From DASSNR01 sp036278935 (GTDB lineage Bacteria > Gemmatimonadota > Gemmatimonadetes > Gemmatimonadales > Gemmatimonadaceae): a DNA stretch of 64,000 nucleotides. The number at the start of each line of letters is the position of its first letter. The first letter of the stretch is position 1. The notes beneath the pieces are model-generated. The model did no database searches and was not told where the DNA came from. It worked only from the letters and a program-made list of their open reading frames with translations. The position numbers were made by a program, and so were the translations under genes. This document shows, one piece after another, positions 36,108 through 45,292 of this stretch. The stretch covers positions 23,085 through 87,084 of the forward strand of contig DASUKA010000057.1 in the NCBI GenBank assembly GCA_036278935.1. The letters are read 5' to 3'.

Positions 36108-36802
36108 CTCGGCATCATGGCCAGTGCTTCGAGACGCGCAAAGTCGTCCTCCTCGGTGACCTTCATCGCGCGCTCACTTCCGCGCACCACGACCACGGGG
36201 AGTCCGAGCCGCTCACACAGCGCCGCGTCGTCACTGGCGGACACATGCGCCCGCCGCGCTTCCATGTAGGCGCGCTCGATCATGGCGCGCGGAAAGCCCT
36301 GCGGTGTCTGCGCACGCCAGAGTCGCGCGCGCTCCACCGTGCGCACGATGCGCCCATCGTCGTCCACCTCCTTCAGCGTGTCGACCACCGGAAGTGCCGC
36401 GACCGCCCCGTGGCCCGTACGTGTTTCGCGCACCACGCGATCGATCGTATCGGCGTCGGCGAGTGGGCGTGCCGCATCGTGCACGAGCACGATGGCCACC
36501 TCGGGCGGCAGATCCTCCAGGCCATGCAGCACGGAGTCGCCGCGCGTGCGCCCGCCGACGGAGACGAGCAGCCGGTCGACATCGCACTGGAAGAGCCAGC
36601 CCGGCGGATCGCCGATGTATTGCCTGGGCAGCACGGCCACAACGATCGCGACGTCGTCGCGCTCCATGAACGCCTGCACGCTATGCAGCAGCATCGGCTT
36701 GCCCGCCACCCACCGGAACTGCTTGAGCTCCGCGCCCCCGGTGCGCGTGCCGGCGCCCGCCGCCACAATCACCACGCCGACATCCGGCGGAGCGGCACTC
36801 AC
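36104..36802 (-). CDS. ispD: 2-C-methyl-D-erythritol 4-phosphate cytidylyltransferase
   Basis: A 232-residue nucleotidyltransferase of the MEP isoprenoid pathway. The N-terminal CTP loop VVIVAAGAGTRTGG, FRWVAGKPML, VHDAARPLAD and the C-terminal KVTEEDDFARLEAL are present. In the usual AAGxGxRxG loop the penultimate Arg region is R-T-G-G, within family range. ispF is not adjacent. Overlaps radA by four bases. Confidence 0.93.
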   Translation of the reverse strand: MSAAPPDVGVVIVAAGAGTRTGGAELKQFRWVAGKPMLLHSVQAFMERDDVAIVVAVLPRQYIGDPPGWLFQCDVDRLLVSVGGRTRGDSVLHGLEDLPPEVAIVLVHDAARPLADADTIDRVVRETRTGHGAVAALPVVDTLKEVDDDGRIVRTVERARLWRAQTPQGFPRAMIERAYMEARRAHVSASDDAALCERLGLPVVVVRGSERAMKVTEEDDFARLEALAMMPR

Positions 36803-38190
36803 GGGAAGAGGCGCTGGAACAGCTCGTGAATGGTCCGCGCACCCTCGAGGCGGATGCCATCGGCCGGGCGGCGCGTTGCGTTCCGTGCCGCAAGAAACGC
36901 GGTGGTGAAGCCCATGCGGTGCGCTTCGGCCAGCCTGCGCTCTACCTGCGCGACGGGGCGGATCTCTCCCGCCAGACCGATCTCCCCGAGGAACAGCGCA
37001 TCGGTGGGGAGCGGGCGGTCATAGACGCTCGACGCGAGTGCCGCCGCCACCGCCAGGTCGCCGGCCGGCTCCTGCACGCGTAGTCCACCCACGACGTTCA
37101 CGAAGGCATCGAGCTGTGCGAACGAGAGCCCGGCGCGCTTGTCCAGCACCGCCAGTAGCAGCGCCAGGCGCCGCGCATCGTAGCCGGTCGTCACGCGCTG
37201 CGGTGTGCCGAACCCCGCTCGCACGGCGAGTCCCTGGATCTCCACCAGGAGGGGACGCGTCCCTTCGATCAGCGCGGACACGGCGCTGCCGGATGCCAGC
37301 GACAGCCGGTCGCCCAGAAAGAGCTCGGAGGGATTGGCCACGGCAGCGAGCCCCTCCTGCGTCATCCGGAAGACCCCGATCTCATCCACCCCGCCGAAGC
37401 GGTTCTTGGTGGCCCGCAGCACGCGCTGGTCCAGTGATCCCTCACCCTCGAAGTAGAGCACCGTATCCACGATGTGCTCGAGCGTCTTGGGACCGGCGAT
37501 CCCTCCACCCTTCGTCACGTGGCCGACCACGAACACCGCGGTGCCGGTATCCTTGGCAAAGCGCATGAGCCGCGCCGCACATTCACGCACCTGTCCCACG
37601 CTCCCCGGCGCGCCATCCAGGTCGGCGGTGAACACGGTCTGGATGGAGTCCACGAACATCGCCGCGGGCTCCGCGGCAGCGGCGGTCGCGATCATCGTCT
37701 CGAGCTGCGTCTCGCTCAGCAGCTCTACGTCTGCGGCGGGCTCGGACAGGCGGTCCGCGCGGAGCTTCACCTGCAGTGGCGACTCCTCGCCCGAGACGTA
37801 CAGGGTTTGGTGGCCAGCGGCCTGGAGCCGCGCGGCAATCTGCAACAGGAGCGTGGACTTCCCGATCCCCGGCTCACCACCCACGAGCACCATCGAGCCG
37901 GGGACAATGCCGCCGCCCAACACGAAGTCGAACTCATCCAGCCCCGTCCGCCATCGCCGCGATTCGGAGCCGTGCACCGCGCCGAGCTTCGTAGTGGCGG
38001 CCACGCTGCCGAGCGCCGCCAGCGTGGCCGTGTCGGCGCGCCGCCGAGCGGTGGTGGCCGCGGGACGCGCCGACACGGTCTCCTCCACCAGCGTGTTCCA
38101 CTCCATGCAGACATCGCAGCGGCCGGCCCACTTGGGATGCTCCGCGCCGCAATCCGTGCAGCGATAGACGGTGCGGACCTTGGGACTCAT
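36799..38190 (-). CDS. radA: DNA repair protein RadA
   Basis: A 463-residue RecA-like branch-migration helicase acting in recombination. In order: zinc finger (YRCTDCGAEHPKWAGRCDVC), Walker A GGEPGIGKSTLL near residue 96, the RadA motif KNRFGG, and the Lon-protease-like C-terminal domain with the ALASSVYDRPLP and FLGEIGLAGEIRPV segments. Normal length. Overlaps dnaB upstream by four bases. Confidence 0.95.
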   Translation of the reverse strand: MSPKVRTVYRCTDCGAEHPKWAGRCDVCMEWNTLVEETVSARPAATTARRRADTATLAALGSVAATTKLGAVHGSESRRWRTGLDEFDFVLGGGIVPGSMVLVGGEPGIGKSTLLLQIAARLQAAGHQTLYVSGEESPLQVKLRADRLSEPAADVELLSETQLETMIATAAAAEPAAMFVDSIQTVFTADLDGAPGSVGQVRECAARLMRFAKDTGTAVFVVGHVTKGGGIAGPKTLEHIVDTVLYFEGEGSLDQRVLRATKNRFGGVDEIGVFRMTQEGLAAVANPSELFLGDRLSLASGSAVSALIEGTRPLLVEIQGLAVRAGFGTPQRVTTGYDARRLALLLAVLDKRAGLSFAQLDAFVNVVGGLRVQEPAGDLAVAAALASSVYDRPLPTDALFLGEIGLAGEIRPVAQVERRLAEAHRMGFTTAFLAARNATRRPADGIRLEGARTIHELFQRLFP

Positions 38191-39581
38191 GTGGAAGTAG
38201 GCCGGGTACTGTAGTTCTCGAAGCGCGTGTACGCCTTATGGAAGAACAGGTTGATGATCCCCGTCGGGCCGTTGCGCTGCTTGCCCACGATCACCTCGGC
38301 GCGGCCTTCGATGGAATTGCCGTCCTTGTCGACCGGTCCGTCATACATCTCCTGGCGGTAGAGGAACATCACCAGGTCCGCGTCCTGCTCGATCGCGCCG
38401 GACTCGCGCAGGTCGGAGAGTTGCGGGCGCTTCTCCGTCCGCTGTTCGGGCGCACGCGAGAGTTGCGAGAGCGCGACCATGGGGACGTTCAGCTCCTTGG
38501 CCAGCGCCTTGAGCGAGCGCGAAATCTGGCTGATCTCCTGCTGGCGGCTCTCCGAGTGCGGCGGACCCTGAATGAGCTGCATGTAATCGACGATGACGAG
38601 CTCGATGCCGGCGTCCGCCTTGAGGCGGCGCGCTTTGGAGCGGATTTCCAGCAGCGTGATACCGGCCGTGTCGTCAATCCAGATGGGCGCCTGGTTGAGC
38701 ACGCCGGCCGCGCGCGCGATGCGGCCAAAGTCATCGTCACGCAACATCCCCTTCCTGAGTTTCTGGGCATCCACTCGCGCCTCCGCGGTAAGCATGCGTT
38801 GCACCAGAGACTCTTTACTCATTTCCAGCGAAAAGAGTGCAATCGGAATATTGCGCTCGATCGCAGCGTATTGCGCGATGTTGAGGACGAAGGCCGTCTT
38901 TCCCATGGAGGGGCGCGCCGCGATGATGACCAGATCCGCCCGCTGGAAACCTGAGGTGATCTCGTCGAGATCAGAGAAGCCGGAGGGGACGCCGGTGATC
39001 GACTGGCCCCCCCGCTGGAGCGACTCGATGCGCTCCATCGTCGGCCACATCAACTCCTTGATGCGGGTGAAGCCCTGCGTTCCGCGCTGCTGGCTCACCT
39101 GGAAGATCCGCTGCTCAGCGTCATCGAGCAGCTCGGCCGCCGTCATCTTCCCCTCGAAGGCTTCGCCGATGATGCTCGTGGAGGTCTCGATCAGCCGGCG
39201 GGTGAGCGCCTTCTCGCGGACGATCTGTGCGTGGTAGGCGACATTGGCCGCGGTCGGGACGGCGTCTACGAGGAAGCCGATGTAGTCCTTGCCGCCGCTC
39301 TGCTCCAGCTCACCGCGTCGCGAGAGCTCCTCGGCGAGGGTGAGCGGATCCGCAACCTCGCCGCGCTCGGACAGCGCCACCATGGCCCGGAAGATCCGGC
39401 GGTGGGCTTCGCGGTAGAACATCGTGTCGTCCACGTACTCGCTGGCACGCAGGATGGCATCCTGGTCCATGAGCATCGCGGCAATCACCGCCTGCTCGGC
39501 GTCCTCAGAGTAGGGTGGGCGCCGGTCGCGGTACGCGTCACGCGCTGGCGGAATCGAGTAGTCGGCGGGCGAGCTGGACAT
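38187..39581 (-). CDS. dnaB: replicative DNA helicase
   Basis: A 464-residue hexameric replication helicase. The N-terminal domain begins PPYSEDAEQAVIAAML near residue 22. The RecA-like domain has Walker A ARPSMGKTAF, Walker B DYMQLIQG, and the C-terminal MFLYRQEMY and GKQRNGPTG segments. The ATG at 39581 overlaps the glycosylase gene by 44 bases. No intein or insertion is seen. Confidence 0.95.
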   Translation of the reverse strand: MSSSPADYSIPPARDAYRDRRPPYSEDAEQAVIAAMLMDQDAILRASEYVDDTMFYREAHRRIFRAMVALSERGEVADPLTLAEELSRRGELEQSGGKDYIGFLVDAVPTAANVAYHAQIVREKALTRRLIETSTSIIGEAFEGKMTAAELLDDAEQRIFQVSQQRGTQGFTRIKELMWPTMERIESLQRGGQSITGVPSGFSDLDEITSGFQRADLVIIAARPSMGKTAFVLNIAQYAAIERNIPIALFSLEMSKESLVQRMLTAEARVDAQKLRKGMLRDDDFGRIARAAGVLNQAPIWIDDTAGITLLEIRSKARRLKADAGIELVIVDYMQLIQGPPHSESRQQEISQISRSLKALAKELNVPMVALSQLSRAPEQRTEKRPQLSDLRESGAIEQDADLVMFLYRQEMYDGPVDKDGNSIEGRAEVIVGKQRNGPTGIINLFFHKAYTRFENYSTRPTST

Positions 39582-40461
39582 CTTCCCAGGTAGGTCGCTT
39601 CCAGGCGGGGTTGCGAAGCAGAGCCGCCGGGTGGTAGGTGACCACCAGCGGGATGCCGCGATAGCGATGAACGGTCCCACGTAATTTGCCCAGGGACAGC
39701 TTCGTGTCCAGCAGCGACTGTGCGGCAAATGTTCCGAAGGCCACGAGGACCGCTGGCCGAATGAGCTCGATCTGCCGGACCAGGTACGGACGGCACGCGG
39801 TCACCTCGTCGGGCATCGGATTCCGGTTGCCCGGCGGGCGGTGCTTCAGGACGTTCGTAATGAACACGTCGTCGCGCGTCAACTGAATAGCCGCCAGGAT
39901 CTTGGTCAGGAGCTGTCCGGCGGCGCCGACGAACGGACGGCCAGTCTGATCCTCGGTGGCGCCCGGCGCCTCGCCAATGCACATGAGTCTGGCGTGCGGG
40001 CTGCCTTCCCCCGGCACCGGGTTGGTGGCCGTCTTGTAGAGCGGGCAGCGGGTGCACTTGGCGACCATCGTCGCGATCTCGTCCAGCGAATCGGCGCGAG
40101 AGATAGGGCCGCCGAACAGCTCGGCCTCATCGCCCGCCGCTTCCAGTCCGCGCGCTGGGGCGGGCGCGGAGGCGGGCGGCGCCTCATCACTCGCTGATGA
40201 GGATGCTGCGGCCGGTTGATGGCCATCGCGTGCGCGTTCCCGTGGCGCATCATCCTGCGGAGGTGGTGCTGCGTCGGCCCGCTCAGCCCGTTCCACATCG
40301 GCGCGGGGGCGCAATGGCTCGGGCCCTCGCGAGGCCCCACGTGCCGTGGCGCCGATGATGCGCATGACTTCCTCCACGGTCATGTGGTCGAGCACGAGAT
40401 CACGCTCCCCCACGTCGCGCCGCTGCTCCAGATAACGGCGAAGCAACGACTCAGCGTCCAT
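39538..40461 (-). CDS. type 4 uracil-DNA glycosylase with His at a cluster-ligand position
   Basis: A 307-residue family 4 glycosylase that removes uracil from DNA. The catalytic core begins near residue 130. GEAPGATEDQTGRPFVGAAG and YHPAALLRNP are the family motifs. Ligand cysteines C136, C139 and C223 are present. The remaining position, spaced 16 residues before C223, is H207 (VLKHRPPGNR) where the family usually has Cys. The first 125 residues are a low-complexity Pro/Ala/Glu extension. The ATG at 40461 overlaps the coaBC stop by 11 bases. Whether the cluster still forms is unknown. Confidence 0.88.
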   Translation of the reverse strand: MDAESLLRRYLEQRRDVGERDLVLDHMTVEEVMRIIGATARGASRGPEPLRPRADVERAERADAAPPPQDDAPRERARDGHQPAAASSSASDEAPPASAPAPARGLEAAGDEAELFGGPISRADSLDEIATMVAKCTRCPLYKTATNPVPGEGSPHARLMCIGEAPGATEDQTGRPFVGAAGQLLTKILAAIQLTRDDVFITNVLKHRPPGNRNPMPDEVTACRPYLVRQIELIRPAVLVAFGTFAAQSLLDTKLSLGKLRGTVHRYRGIPLVVTYHPAALLRNPAWKRPTWEDVQLARRLLDSASA

Positions 40462-41653
40462 CGAACCGCGCCTCGATGCGATCGAGCATGATGTCCGCCA
40501 GCTCCGTCTTCTGCATGAGCGGAAGGGCTTCGGTGGTGCCGTCACTGGCGAGCAGTGTGACACGGTTCGTGTCGACCGCGAACCCTGCGCCGGGTTCCAG
40601 CGCGTCATTCACAACGATGAAATCCAACCCCTTGGCCGCAAGCTTGGCACGGGCGCGCGAGAGCACATCCGTAGTCTCGAGCGCGAAGCCGACGATCACG
40701 GCGCCGGGCGCTCGCGCGGCTCGCGTCGACTTCAGAATATCCTGCGTCGGCATGAGCGCGAGCGCAGCGGGCGCCTCGGACTTCACGATCTTCTGCGCGC
40801 GCGGCTCGGCGGGCCGCAGATCGGCGGGCGCGGCCGCCATGATGAGCACATCCGCGGCGGGAAGTGCCCGCTCCACCGCGCACGCCATCTCCTGCGTGGT
40901 CTCCACTCGCTCAACAGCTACGCCGGTCGGCGGCTCGATGGCCAGTGCTCCGGCGATGAGCACGACGTCGGCGCCGCGACGCCAGCCCGCCGCCGCGAGC
41001 GCCACTCCCATCTTCCCGGTGCTGCGGTTCGAGAGAAAGCGGACGGGATCGAGCGACTCGCGAGTGGCGCCGGCCGTGACGATCATCCGCTTGCCGCGCC
41101 AGCCTTGCGGCTCGAGCAAACGGGCAACATGGGACCGGATGACGGCGGGCTCGGGCATCCGCCCTGGTCCCTCCCCTTCTCCGATGGCCAGCGGTCCCGT
41201 CTCGGGATCCAGCATGCGGTAGCCGGCGTCCCGCAACGCCGCCACGTTGCGCGCCGTCTGCCGATGCGCCCACATACGATCGTTCATCGCCGGCACCAGC
41301 AGCACAGGAGCATCGGTGGCAAGCAGCACCGCGGCCAGCAGATCATCGGCCAGTCCGTGCGCGGCACGCGCCAGAAAGTCCGCCGTGGCGGGCGCGACCA
41401 CCACCGCGTCAGCTTCCCGCGCCAGACGGATGTGCTCGATCCCACCGCCCGCGGCGAAGAGATCGGTGTGCACCTGCCGCCCGGTGAGCGCCTCGAACGT
41501 CACCGGACCAACGAACTCCGTGGCGGCACGCGTCATCACGACATCCACCTCCGTCCCAGCCTGCTGGAACAGACGCGCGAGCCATGCTGCCTTGTAGCTG
41601 GCAATGCCGCCCGTCACGCCAAGCAGCACACGCCGGCCGTCGAAGGGACGCAC
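40451..41653 (-). CDS. coaBC: phosphopantothenoylcysteine decarboxylase/synthetase
   Basis: A 400-residue bifunctional enzyme making 4'-phosphopantetheine for coenzyme A. The N-terminal flavin decarboxylase domain has LLGVTGGIASYKAA and VPAMNDRMW. The C-terminal CTP-dependent synthetase domain has VTAGATRESLDPVRFLSNRSTGKMG (stated by its ends) and IVVNDALEPGAGFAVDTNRV. The start is GTG at 41653; no ATG in the right place exists. gmk-rpoZ-coaBC is a widely conserved order. Confidence 0.93.
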   Translation of the reverse strand: MRPFDGRRVLLGVTGGIASYKAAWLARLFQQAGTEVDVVMTRAATEFVGPVTFEALTGRQVHTDLFAAGGGIEHIRLAREADAVVVAPATADFLARAAHGLADDLLAAVLLATDAPVLLVPAMNDRMWAHRQTARNVAALRDAGYRMLDPETGPLAIGEGEGPGRMPEPAVIRSHVARLLEPQGWRGKRMIVTAGATRESLDPVRFLSNRSTGKMGVALAAAGWRRGADVVLIAGALAIEPPTGVAVERVETTQEMACAVERALPAADVLIMAAAPADLRPAEPRAQKIVKSEAPAALALMPTQDILKSTRAARAPGAVIVGFALETTDVLSRARAKLAAKGLDFIVVNDALEPGAGFAVDTNRVTLLASDGTTEALPLMQKTELADIMLDRIEARFDGR

Positions 41654-41666
41654 GCGAAACGCCGTC

Positions 41667-41876
41667 TCAGCCGCGCAGCCGCGGAACGAGATGATAGCGG
41701 ATGCCTTCCTCGCCCGTGAGGTCCTCGAGCGCGCGCGTGGTGAGCTTCTTCTCCCGTATGCCGAGCCCGGTGCGCGGGAACTCGTTGAGGATGCGTGCAT
41801 ACTTGGCCGCCACCAGTACCGCGAGATACTTGTTGGCGGCGCGCTGTGCCACATCGGTCGGCGTCATCACGTCCAT
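41667..41876 (-). CDS. rpoZ: RNA polymerase omega subunit
   Basis: A 69-residue small RNA polymerase subunit that supports assembly of beta-prime. The middle NKYLAVLVAAKYARILNEF and the following KLTTRALEDL are typical. Short but within the family range. Located between gmk (3-base gap) and coaBC (13-base gap), the usual place. Confidence 0.9.
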   Translation of the reverse strand: MDVMTPTDVAQRAANKYLAVLVAAKYARILNEFPRTGLGIREKKLTTRALEDLTGEEGIRYHLVPRLRG

Positions 41877-41879
41877 GAA

Positions 41880-42527
41880 TCACTCCTCCGTTGTCGTATG
41901 GTCAAGTTCGTGTTCCAGCTGCTCGATCATGGAGCGCACGTCCCGCTCCAAATCATCCAGGCGCTCGCGCCGGAGTCCTTCCGAATCAATGATGCCGGAG
42001 ACGCTCCCCACGGCGCGCGACAGGTCATCATTCACCACGACGTACTGATAGTTCGGCACCTCACGCAGCTCCACGAGCGCGCTCACAAGACGCGACTTGA
42101 GCGTCGCGTGATTCTCGGTCTGCCGTTGCCGCAGCCGAGCCAGCATCACGTCGGCCGAGGGCGGCAGCACAAAGATCAGGACTGACGTCGGGAAGATGAC
42201 CCGGAACTGGTTCGCCCCCTGCACATCGATGTCCATGAGCACGTACCGGCCCGAGCGAAGCACCCGCTCCACCTCGCTCCGCAACGTGCCGTAGAGCTTC
42301 CCGTGCACCTCGGCCCACTCCGCGAAGTCCCCATGCTCCTGGCGCTGGATGAACTCCGCGGTGGAGAGGAAATAATAATCGCGCCCGTTCACCTCGCCTG
42401 CCCGCGGCGCACGCGTGGTGCACGACACCGAATAGCCGACGTCGGCCCGGCGCGCCATGAGCTGGTGTGCGATCGTCGTCTTGCCCGCGCCCGAGGGCGA
42501 CGAGAGAATGACCGGGAAGGGCGTCAC
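41880..42527 (-). CDS. gmk: guanylate kinase
   Basis: A 215-residue enzyme phosphorylating GMP to GDP. The P-loop is SSPSGAGKTTIA at residue 9, and the GMP-binding region is SCTTRAPRAGEVNGRDYYF. MDIDVQGANQ and FVLPPS follow. Normal length with a Glu-rich C-terminus. Overlaps the yicC stop by four bases. Confidence 0.95.
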   Translation of the reverse strand: MTPFPVILSSPSGAGKTTIAHQLMARRADVGYSVSCTTRAPRAGEVNGRDYYFLSTAEFIQRQEHGDFAEWAEVHGKLYGTLRSEVERVLRSGRYVLMDIDVQGANQFRVIFPTSVLIFVLPPSADVMLARLRQRQTENHATLKSRLVSALVELREVPNYQYVVVNDDLSRAVGSVSGIIDSEGLRRERLDDLERDVRSMIEQLEHELDHTTTEE

Positions 42528-43399
42528 TCGACGTTCTCGACCTGCTCCGCAACGCGCTCCAGCTCCTCCTTCACGGCCACCACGTCGTGCAACATGGCCG
42601 CGTCTCTGGCCTTGCTGCCCGTGGTGTTCGCCTCCCGCAGCATCTCCTGGAGCAGGAAGCCGAGTCGTTTGCCGACCGGCTCGCGCGGCGGACGCGCCAG
42701 CGCGGCGCGGAACGCCGCGATGTGCGCGCCGAAACGGTCGAGCTCCTCGCTCACGTCCAGACGGTCGGCGAGCAACGCGATCTCCTGCGCCACGCGCCCT
42801 TCATCAAGCTCGATCCCGCTGGCGAGCTCGCGCACGGACCGGCTCAGCCGATCCCGCTCAGCCACCAGCCGCTCGGGCGCGCGGGCGGCCAGCGAGTCCA
42901 CCAGCCGCTCGATGGTCGCCATCCGCTCCGACAGCACCGTGCGCAGCCGCTCACCTTCCGCTTCGCGCATGGCGATGAGTGCGTCGAGCGCCTGCTGCAC
43001 GACGATCTCCAGCTCCTGCACGCTCCCGCCGACATCGTCGCCACCGTTCGCGGCAATGACATCGGGTAGCCGCAACAGCGCGGTCGCGTCGACCGGTCCG
43101 TGTAACGCATGGCGCTCCTGGAGCACCCGAAGCTGCTCGACGTAGCCCGCGAAGCGCGCTTCGTCGATCGTCGCGCCCACGGGCGCCTGGCGCTCGATGC
43201 GCGCGGAGAGGCTCACGTGACCGCGCGCAATGCGCGCACGGAGCATCGCGCGCACGTCGCCCTCCCACTGCGCCAGCGAAGCGGGAAGCTTGATGCTCGG
43301 GTTGAAGAACCGGTGATTGACGGAGCGAAGCTCCACCGCCACACGCGCGGTTCCAACCGGGCCGATCGCGGCGCCGAAGCCGGTCATGCTACGAATCAT
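42524..43399 (-). CDS. yicC: YicC/YloC family endoribonuclease
   Basis: A 291-residue member of the YicC family, linked to RNA decay in E. coli. It starts with the canonical MIRSMTGFG and has ELRSVNHRFF near residue 27. The C-terminal GKRLGFLLQEMLREANTTGSKA, with its conserved acidic and Asn residues, is complete. The predicted -10 ends only about 12 bases before this ATG and no ribosome site is visible, so the mRNA may be nearly leaderless. Confidence 0.92.
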   Translation of the reverse strand: MIRSMTGFGAAIGPVGTARVAVELRSVNHRFFNPSIKLPASLAQWEGDVRAMLRARIARGHVSLSARIERQAPVGATIDEARFAGYVEQLRVLQERHALHGPVDATALLRLPDVIAANGGDDVGGSVQELEIVVQQALDALIAMREAEGERLRTVLSERMATIERLVDSLAARAPERLVAERDRLSRSVRELASGIELDEGRVAQEIALLADRLDVSEELDRFGAHIAAFRAALARPPREPVGKRLGFLLQEMLREANTTGSKARDAAMLHDVVAVKEELERVAEQVENVE

Positions 43400-43411
43400 G
43401 TGCAGTCATGT

Positions 43412-43440
43412 AAGTTATGCTGGCACAAGCACGTCGTCAA
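43412..43440 (-). promoter_or_regulatory. yicC-gmk-rpoZ-coaBC promoter
   Basis: Minus strand: -35 TTGACG (43435-43440, overlapping the end of the TonB-plug gene), 17-base spacer, -10 TAACTT (43412-43417). The start should fall near 43405, about six bases before the yicC ATG. Confidence 0.65.
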
Positions 43441-45272
43441 TTCCAGAAGTGCCACCGCACACCGTAGAGCGTGCGCTGCCGCGGCGTGAGGTAGCCCGGC
43501 ACATACTGCACCTGCGGCGGATAGATCGTGAAGGTCTGCTGGGCGAACAGGATCGCATCGATGATCCGGATCTCGATGCGCCACGTGAGCACATGGCTGA
43601 ACGGCGCCGACGGTCCGGCGAACACGTCCTGCTCGCTCGCGCCAGCGGCGGGAAAGAGCGTCGTGCCGCGATACTCGTACGCCACGGAGCCGAGGAATCC
43701 GAAGTTGTTCCGGGGAAAGCGGCTCAGCCAGCTCGTGCGCAGATATAGCTCCGCCCGCGACTGGTATTGCGGCCGGTAGAAGCCCGGAGCCGTCCAACGT
43801 ACGCCGCTCAGGTCCACTCCGAGGTCCTTGTAGATGGGCCCGCGAATGGTGCCATAGAGCCCGGTGGCGGCCGTGGCCGGCATGGCCACGAAGCTGGTGT
43901 CGAACACCCGGAGACCGGGCACAACGACCCCCGTCCGGTGCATCACCCCACCGGTGAGCCAGAGCCGGTGGAGGAGGAGCCCCAGCTCGCCCCGCGCGTC
44001 GATGCCATGGTCGCTGCCGGCAACGATGCTCCCGCCGTGGCGGTGCGTGACCGCTCCCGAGATCGCCAGGAATGACAGCGGCGTGAGTCGAAGCTGTGCC
44101 GATTCGCTCGAGGTGCTGTCGGGGCCTCGCTGCTCGCCCGCCAGGCTGAACGCGACGGGGCCGTACTCCACGTTTGCGCGCTCGCTCACGGACGTGTACG
44201 TGGTGGATTCCAGACGATGAGTACGACTCGTAGCGCTCACCCGCCAAGGTCCGTGCGTGACTCCGGCCGTCGCAACGTACTGGGTCTCCGTTCGCACGGT
44301 GTCAGCGACGTCGGGCGGCGTCGCGCTGGAATCGTGCGACGAGTGTTCGTCGAACTCCTCGGATGCCACCATGAGCTGCGCCCAGGGGCCGCGCTCGGGC
44401 CGACCATACGCGGCGCGCACATACGCATCGGTGCGACGCCCCGCAAGCTCCGGGATGGTCGCGCCGCCGTCCAGCGTCGTCTGCGCGTCCCGCGTCAGGT
44501 TGGTGCGGATGCCGAGCGCGTCAAAGCTCCAGAGGCCGTGCGCCCACCCGACGCGCCCGAAGAGCGAGAGCTGGTCGCCCCCACCCAGCAACTTTCCCCC
44601 CGTTGATCCGAATTGCTGAAAGGCCAGCTGCAGCGCTTCACCCTGCTTGAACCGTTTGCCGTAGAAGCCGCGGTACAGGTTCAAGTTCTGATCGCCCGTA
44701 GCCACATCCACTCGGCTGGACGGGGTGGTGCGATCCACGCGCCAGCTGCGCAGGTAGACACGCAACTCATCCGCGCCTCGTTCGATCGTCACGCCTTCCA
44801 GCGTCCAGAGCTGCACCGCGTCCAGGTCGAGGACCGGCCCGTCGCGCGCGTTCAGCGGATCCAGCTCCATCCCGTCGTAGAAGATGCGGACCTTCGCGGG
44901 ATCGCCGAGATAGGCCGCCTGCGCGGGCGAGGCCAGCCAGCCGGAGCGAATCACGGTGACGCCCGGAACCAACTGCAGGAGATCGGCCAGGTTGAAAGCT
45001 CCCGTCGCGAACATCTCGTCCCGATCCCACTGGTACTGCGCGCCGATGCCCAGGAGCCGTGGCACGGGGGCGTGCGCCAGCGGCGCCTTGATCGTATCAC
45101 GCGGCGTGGTGTCCGACGCAGACCGCGCCGTATCGCGATGCGTGCCGGTATCCGATACGACAGCACCGGTATCGCGCCGCACGGTGGCCGTGTCGCGCCG
45201 TGTGCCGGCCTGCGCGGAGGCGGTGCCGTACAAAACGGCCCCGGCCAGAAGGCCGAGGCCAAGACCGCGCAC
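43437..45272 (-). CDS. exported TonB-dependent receptor plug-domain protein
   Basis: A 611-residue outer-membrane protein with a plug-like domain and probable beta-barrel. The signal is RGLGLGLLAGAVLYGTASAQA. Next comes an Asp-Thr-rich stretch (RRDTATVRRDTGAV and more, to about residue 65). The plug then follows, with ADLLQLVPGVTVIR and IFYDGMELDPLNARDGP. The C-terminus ends in aromatic GVRWHFWN, as expected for BAM recognition. The GTG at 45272 has GCGAGGG six bases upstream; GTG at 45290 is a second choice. No TonB-box or STN domain is recognised. The ligand is unknown. Confidence 0.75.
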   Translation of the reverse strand: MRGLGLGLLAGAVLYGTASAQAGTRRDTATVRRDTGAVVSDTGTHRDTARSASDTTPRDTIKAPLAHAPVPRLLGIGAQYQWDRDEMFATGAFNLADLLQLVPGVTVIRSGWLASPAQAAYLGDPAKVRIFYDGMELDPLNARDGPVLDLDAVQLWTLEGVTIERGADELRVYLRSWRVDRTTPSSRVDVATGDQNLNLYRGFYGKRFKQGEALQLAFQQFGSTGGKLLGGGDQLSLFGRVGWAHGLWSFDALGIRTNLTRDAQTTLDGGATIPELAGRRTDAYVRAAYGRPERGPWAQLMVASEEFDEHSSHDSSATPPDVADTVRTETQYVATAGVTHGPWRVSATSRTHRLESTTYTSVSERANVEYGPVAFSLAGEQRGPDSTSSESAQLRLTPLSFLAISGAVTHRHGGSIVAGSDHGIDARGELGLLLHRLWLTGGVMHRTGVVVPGLRVFDTSFVAMPATAATGLYGTIRGPIYKDLGVDLSGVRWTAPGFYRPQYQSRAELYLRTSWLSRFPRNNFGFLGSVAYEYRGTTLFPAAGASEQDVFAGPSAPFSHVLTWRIEIRIIDAILFAQQTFTIYPPQVQYVPGYLTPRQRTLYGVRWHFWN

Positions 45273-45292
45273 ACGGATCCCTCGCCGCACGT

